Assembly: GCA_013141455.1 (NCBI GenBank)
Contig: JABFQW010000087.1
Span: 1-40,213, forward strand
Source: Bacteroidales bacterium
GTDB lineage: Bacteria > Bacteroidota > Bacteroidia > Bacteroidales > F082
Direction of reading: 5' to 3'
Length of the DNA: 40,213 bases
Below the pieces are notes generated by a model that was not told the DNA's origin, searched no databases, and saw only the letters and a list, made by a program, of their open reading frames with translations. The position numbers were made by a program, and so were the translations under genes. Below are positions 38,044 through 40,213 of this stretch, in pieces (within the stretch, counting starts at the first letter, position 1; every line of letters starts with the position of its first letter).

Positions 38044-38192
38044 AATTCAACAAACCCCAAATCCTTTGATTTTGATGTAAATCATTTATAATCAGACAAA
38101 TGTCTCCGTAATCGTTCTTCGGGCAAATCGCGTGTTGAACCAATATAATACTTGTCTGATTGTTTGGAAAAAAGGATGTAAGTATGTGCCAT
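38044..38192 (-). pseudogene. GIY-YIG endonuclease remnant with internal TGA
   Basis: From an ATG at 38192 the minus strand reads MAHTYILFSKQSDKYYIG, then STRDLPEERLRRHLSDYK. This is the N-terminal half of a small GIY-YIG (UPF0213-type) protein, with the YIL...YYIG core and the catalytic-type Arg in the next helix. A TGA (38082-38084) then interrupts. The same frame continues FTSKSKDLGFVEL, matching the family pattern KGFT..K...LVY.E, so a Gly codon GGA probably became TGA. The rest (family length about 80-100 residues) is missing, replaced by the tRNA-Gly terminator. Intact copies are common in Bacteroidota. It is almost certainly inactive. Confidence 0.7.
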
Positions 38193-38296
38193 TTCGTTGA
38201 CTTTTACTATCTTATATAAACCTGTTTTAAGTTTTTTTTGATCGCATTAAACGAGAAAAGGCTACAAGTAAACTTGTAACCTTTTGATTTTCAGTG

Positions 38297-38371
38297 TGGG
38301 AGTTGAGGGATTCGAACCCCCGACCCTCTGCTTGTAAGGCAGATGCTCTGAACCAGCTGAGCTAAACTCCC
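38297..38371 (-). tRNA. tRNA-Val (anticodon TAC)
   Basis: The minus strand folds as a cloverleaf: acceptor GGGAGTT/AACTCCC, D stem GCTC/GAGC, anticodon stem TCTGC/GCAGA, T stem GGGGG/CCCTC and T loop TTCGAAT. The loop CTTACAA gives anticodon TAC, valine. CCA is not encoded, unlike in the nearby tRNA-Gly, so it must be added after transcription. Confidence 0.95.
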
Positions 38372-38413
38372 AATATTTTGATGAACGTAATACCAAATTA
38401 TTGTTTGGGAGTG

Positions 38414-38421
38414 CAAATATA
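38414..38421 (-). promoter_or_regulatory. Bacteroidota -7 promoter box TATATTTG before tRNA-Val
   Basis: The minus strand reads TATATTTG about 42 bases before tRNA-Val, with a TTTTG about 18 bases further upstream as a possible -33 element. Confidence 0.5.
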
Positions 38422-38463
38422 CAACTTATTTCAAAACAACAAAATATTTCATTTTTTTTCTGA

Positions 38464-38490
38464 CAAATTATCAAAACCCCTGATAATTTG
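38464..38490. repeat. Inverted repeat after sanA (possible weak terminator)
   Basis: A perfect 10-bp inverted repeat, CAAATTATCA / TGATAATTTG, has a 7-base loop (AAACCCC on the plus strand). It begins about 12 bases past the sanA-like stop. No T-run follows on the minus strand, so termination would be weak. Confidence 0.45.
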
Positions 38491-38502
38491 AATAACAGAC
38501 CA

Positions 38503-39177
38503 TTATTTTGTGGCAACTGGTATTTCAATTTTTTCTCCAAGGAACTTCGGCTGTGTGTCGAACACATAAATGTCCAACATCAGTTTTACCCGGGCAAGAT
38601 ATTCCCGAATAAAATTGGAATATACCCAAACATTTGATACATCTTTAGCAGCAAAACCTATGGCATCAATATCGCTTCTAACAGCTATATAGATGGCTCT
38701 TTCGACATGAAATGCCTGTGAAATAATCGTAATCGATTGTTGTCCAAATACTTCTTTCGATCTTATCACCGAATCAAGCGTACGGAAACCGGCAAAATCA
38801 AGTATAATCCGGTCTTCAGGAACACCGGCTTCCATCAGGTTCCTCCGCATTTCGCGCGGCTCGTTGTACGATTCGTGCCTGTTATCACCACTCACAATGA
38901 TATAATCGATTTTCCCTGCACGAAAAAGCGCAACAGCAGCATCAATCCGAAACTGATAATATTGATTTATTGTGCCCCTGACACTGTATTTACTCGTCCC
39001 TAACAATAATCCAACACGGTTATAAGGTACTTTTTCAATGTCTGAATAAAGCCGGTGATTTGCTGAAGAACTCACAACAAAATAAAACACGACCACCACC
39101 ATTGCCATTAACAATAGAGAAACCGGCAATCCCCAAATAATAATTTTTCTTCTGTTTCGAAAAACAACTCTCTTCAT
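38503..39177 (-). CDS. sanA: SanA/YdcF-family (DUF218) membrane protein
   Basis: This protein is about 224 residues from the ATG at 39177. It has a basic N-terminus, one membrane helix (about 12-36), and then a DUF218 domain facing the periplasm. GLLLGTSKY, FRIDAAVALFRAGK, IIVSGDNRHESYNEPREMR and ISQAFHVERAIYIA are all typical of SanA. SanA affects envelope permeability to vancomycin in E. coli, but its reaction is unknown. The frame also has a TTG at 39192 that overlaps the thiS stop. I prefer the ATG, because it gives the usual positively charged start. It is probably transcribed with thiF and thiS. Confidence 0.87.
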   Translation of the reverse strand: MKRVVFRNRRKIIIWGLPVSLLLMAMVVVVFYFVVSSSANHRLYSDIEKVPYNRVGLLLGTSKYSVRGTINQYYQFRIDAAVALFRAGKIDYIIVSGDNRHESYNEPREMRRNLMEAGVPEDRIILDFAGFRTLDSVIRSKEVFGQQSITIISQAFHVERAIYIAVRSDIDAIGFAAKDVSNVWVYSNFIREYLARVKLMLDIYVFDTQPKFLGEKIEIPVATK

Positions 39178-39188
39178 GTTGCTGAAAT

Positions 39189-39392
39189 TCAACCTCCTGA
39201 AATTAAATGTAACACCTCAACCGTATCTCCATCTCGCACCAGGATATTGTCACGCTCAACCTTTTTTACTAATTGTCCGTTGACTTTTGTCACTAGCATC
39301 CGAAAACTAAAGTTTTTATAATTAATCAACTCATTTACAGTCAATTCAGTTGCCTCAATCTCTTCAAACCTATTATTCAGTATAATCTTCAT
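39189..39392 (-). CDS. thiS: Sulfur carrier protein ThiS
   Basis: This 67-residue ubiquitin-like protein ends in the obligatory Gly-Gly (HLISGG), where sulfur is attached as a thiocarboxylate for thiazole synthesis in the thiamine pathway. The short beta-grasp pattern and length fit ThiS; MoaD is the alternative but is usually longer. The gene is 7 bases after thiF, its activating partner, which supports the call. thiG and thiH are not in the window. Confidence 0.88.
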   Translation of the reverse strand: MKIILNNRFEEIEATELTVNELINYKNFSFRMLVTKVNGQLVKKVERDNILVRDGDTVEVLHLISGG

Positions 39393-39399
39393 GCAGCGT

Positions 39400-39981
39400 T
39401 TATTTTAAAAGTAATTCTAACGCTAAATTTGCCTGCATATTGGCAACAATAGCAACGCGCGGCCCCAGAGGCGGCATTTCGTTACCGATTTCAGAAATAC
39501 CATCCCCACAAACGAAAACATTTTCGGCCCATTGCAATATTTTGAGTTGATCAAATCTTCCGAAACCTGCCATGCCGTTACCTATAATTAACGGAATATC
39601 AGGGAGATGCTCCATCACTGTTTCGATAAGCATTGTTTTTGCATCTGACTTATCAAAAGCCTCGATTATGATATCACATTTCCCAAAAATAGCTTTTACG
39701 TCTGATGATTGAATCTTCTGATCGTGTGCCTCTATCTGAATATTACAATCAATTTTTAGCATATTATCCGACAGAGCCTCAACTTTTTTAATTCCAATCT
39801 GATCCCTGAAATAATACTGACGATTTAAATTACTTTCATCGATACAATCAAAATCGACAAGCACAAATTTCATAATCCCTATTCTAACCAATGAAATCGC
39901 CGCATTTGAACCCAATCCCCCACAACCGGCAATCCCGATAGTTTTGTCTTTTATTTTTTCTCGAATTTCCTTTTGTGTCAT
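39400..39981 (-). CDS. thiF: ThiF-family adenylyltransferase (ThiS-activating, short form)
   Basis: This 193-residue E1-like enzyme adenylates the C-terminus of a sulfur carrier protein. The nucleotide-binding GIAGCGGLGSNAA is at about 16-28. DFDCIDESNLNRQYYF (43-58) holds the acidic and Arg/Gln residues of the ATP site. A late MPPLGPRVAIVANMQANLALELL is typical of the short ThiF class. It lacks the C-terminal zinc CxxC pairs and rhodanese domain of longer ThiF/MoeB proteins. ThiS immediately downstream points to thiamine rather than molybdopterin synthesis. A -7 box sits five bases before the ATG, so it heads the thiF-thiS-sanA unit. Confidence 0.9.
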   Translation of the reverse strand: MTQKEIREKIKDKTIGIAGCGGLGSNAAISLVRIGIMKFVLVDFDCIDESNLNRQYYFRDQIGIKKVEALSDNMLKIDCNIQIEAHDQKIQSSDVKAIFGKCDIIIEAFDKSDAKTMLIETVMEHLPDIPLIIGNGMAGFGRFDQLKILQWAENVFVCGDGISEIGNEMPPLGPRVAIVANMQANLALELLLK

Positions 39982-39986
39982 CGTGG

Positions 39987-39994
39987 CAAAATTA
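39987..39994 (-). promoter_or_regulatory. Bacteroidota -7 promoter box TAATTTTG abutting thiF
   Basis: The minus strand reads TAATTTTG, then CCACG, then the thiF ATG. The spacing is the same as at 6735-6742 and suggests a leaderless or nearly leaderless transcript. No clear -33 element is seen. Confidence 0.5.
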
Positions 39995-40213
39995 ACAACA
40001 GATAATAGTTACGGGGATGTTTCTACATTCCAGGTAAGAATAAGGCTTATGTTTTCATTTGCTAAATTAACCAAATTACCTCGCGTATAGTAAATCCGAA
40101 CGACAATAAAATTTATAAACATTCTAAATCTGAAGTTCAAAATATTTAATATCAGACGTATAGGCATAAATATTATCGATATGCGATTCACTGCATATTG
40201 CTATATATTAGTG

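Noticed and set aside
38082-38084. TGA read as Gly or Sec in the GIY-YIG frame
   Set aside because: Other genes here, such as exbD and thiS, use TGA as a normal stop, and the frame is also truncated. A GGA to TGA mutation in a dead gene is simpler.
38262-38567. 101-codon frame overlapping tRNA-Val and the end of the sanA-like gene
   Set aside because: It runs straight through a full tRNA cloverleaf and into a real gene in another phase.
40009-40191. 60-codon minus-strand frame upstream of thiF
   Set aside because: AT-rich, with an Ile/Asn/Phe-heavy composition typical of chance frames, no recognisable motif and no promoter. Nothing supports it as a gene.

Overview
The window looks like a chromosomal segment of a Gram-negative Bacteroidota bacterium. 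The evidence is a type IX secretion (T9SS) gene block found only in that phylum (gldJ-like, porP/sprF-like, two porU-like genes, porV), a TamL-like outer-membrane lipoprotein, AT-rich intergenic DNA, few Shine-Dalgarno sites, and many copies of the Bacteroidota -7 promoter box TAnnTTTG in front of genes. It is mostly core genome. I see no prophage, insertion sequence, CRISPR array or resistance island. The species cannot be named from this sequence.

Layout. 1-6729, all minus strand: a DEAD-box helicase cut by the window edge, a helix-hairpin-helix membrane protein, a MacB/FtsX-type permease, uracil phosphoribosyltransferase, a FemAB/GNAT-like acyltransferase and a polysaccharide-deacetylase-like protein. 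7001-9518, plus strand: dnaX and a PlsC-like acyltransferase. After 540 bases without a convincing gene, 10061-14102 is a compact membrane-bound [NiFe]-hydrogenase operon: small subunit, large subunit, cytochrome b and maturation protease. The small subunit carries the two extra cysteines of the oxygen-tolerant [4Fe-3S] type. 14151-20529, minus strand: a CoA-binding protein, then folC, tonB, exbD, exbB, anmK and murF, apparently transcribed in the order murF to folC.

20598-31983 is the T9SS block. gldJ-like and porP/sprF-like genes run on the minus strand, divergent from porU, a second porU-like gene and porV on the plus strand. PorV and PorU belong to the outer-membrane attachment complex that removes the C-terminal signal of T9SS cargo and links cargo to the cell surface. 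The second porU-like gene keeps the catalytic His and Cys but lacks about 120 N-terminal residues of the first. It is the best candidate for something new here.

32227-40213: an ABC-F protein whose second ATP site is degenerate at every motif, a RecD-like helicase and TamL-like protein in tandem, tRNA-Gly(CCC), a broken GIY-YIG endonuclease remnant between two tRNA genes, tRNA-Val(TAC), and a thiF-thiS-sanA group. A strong hairpin terminator follows gldJ, porV and tRNA-Gly.
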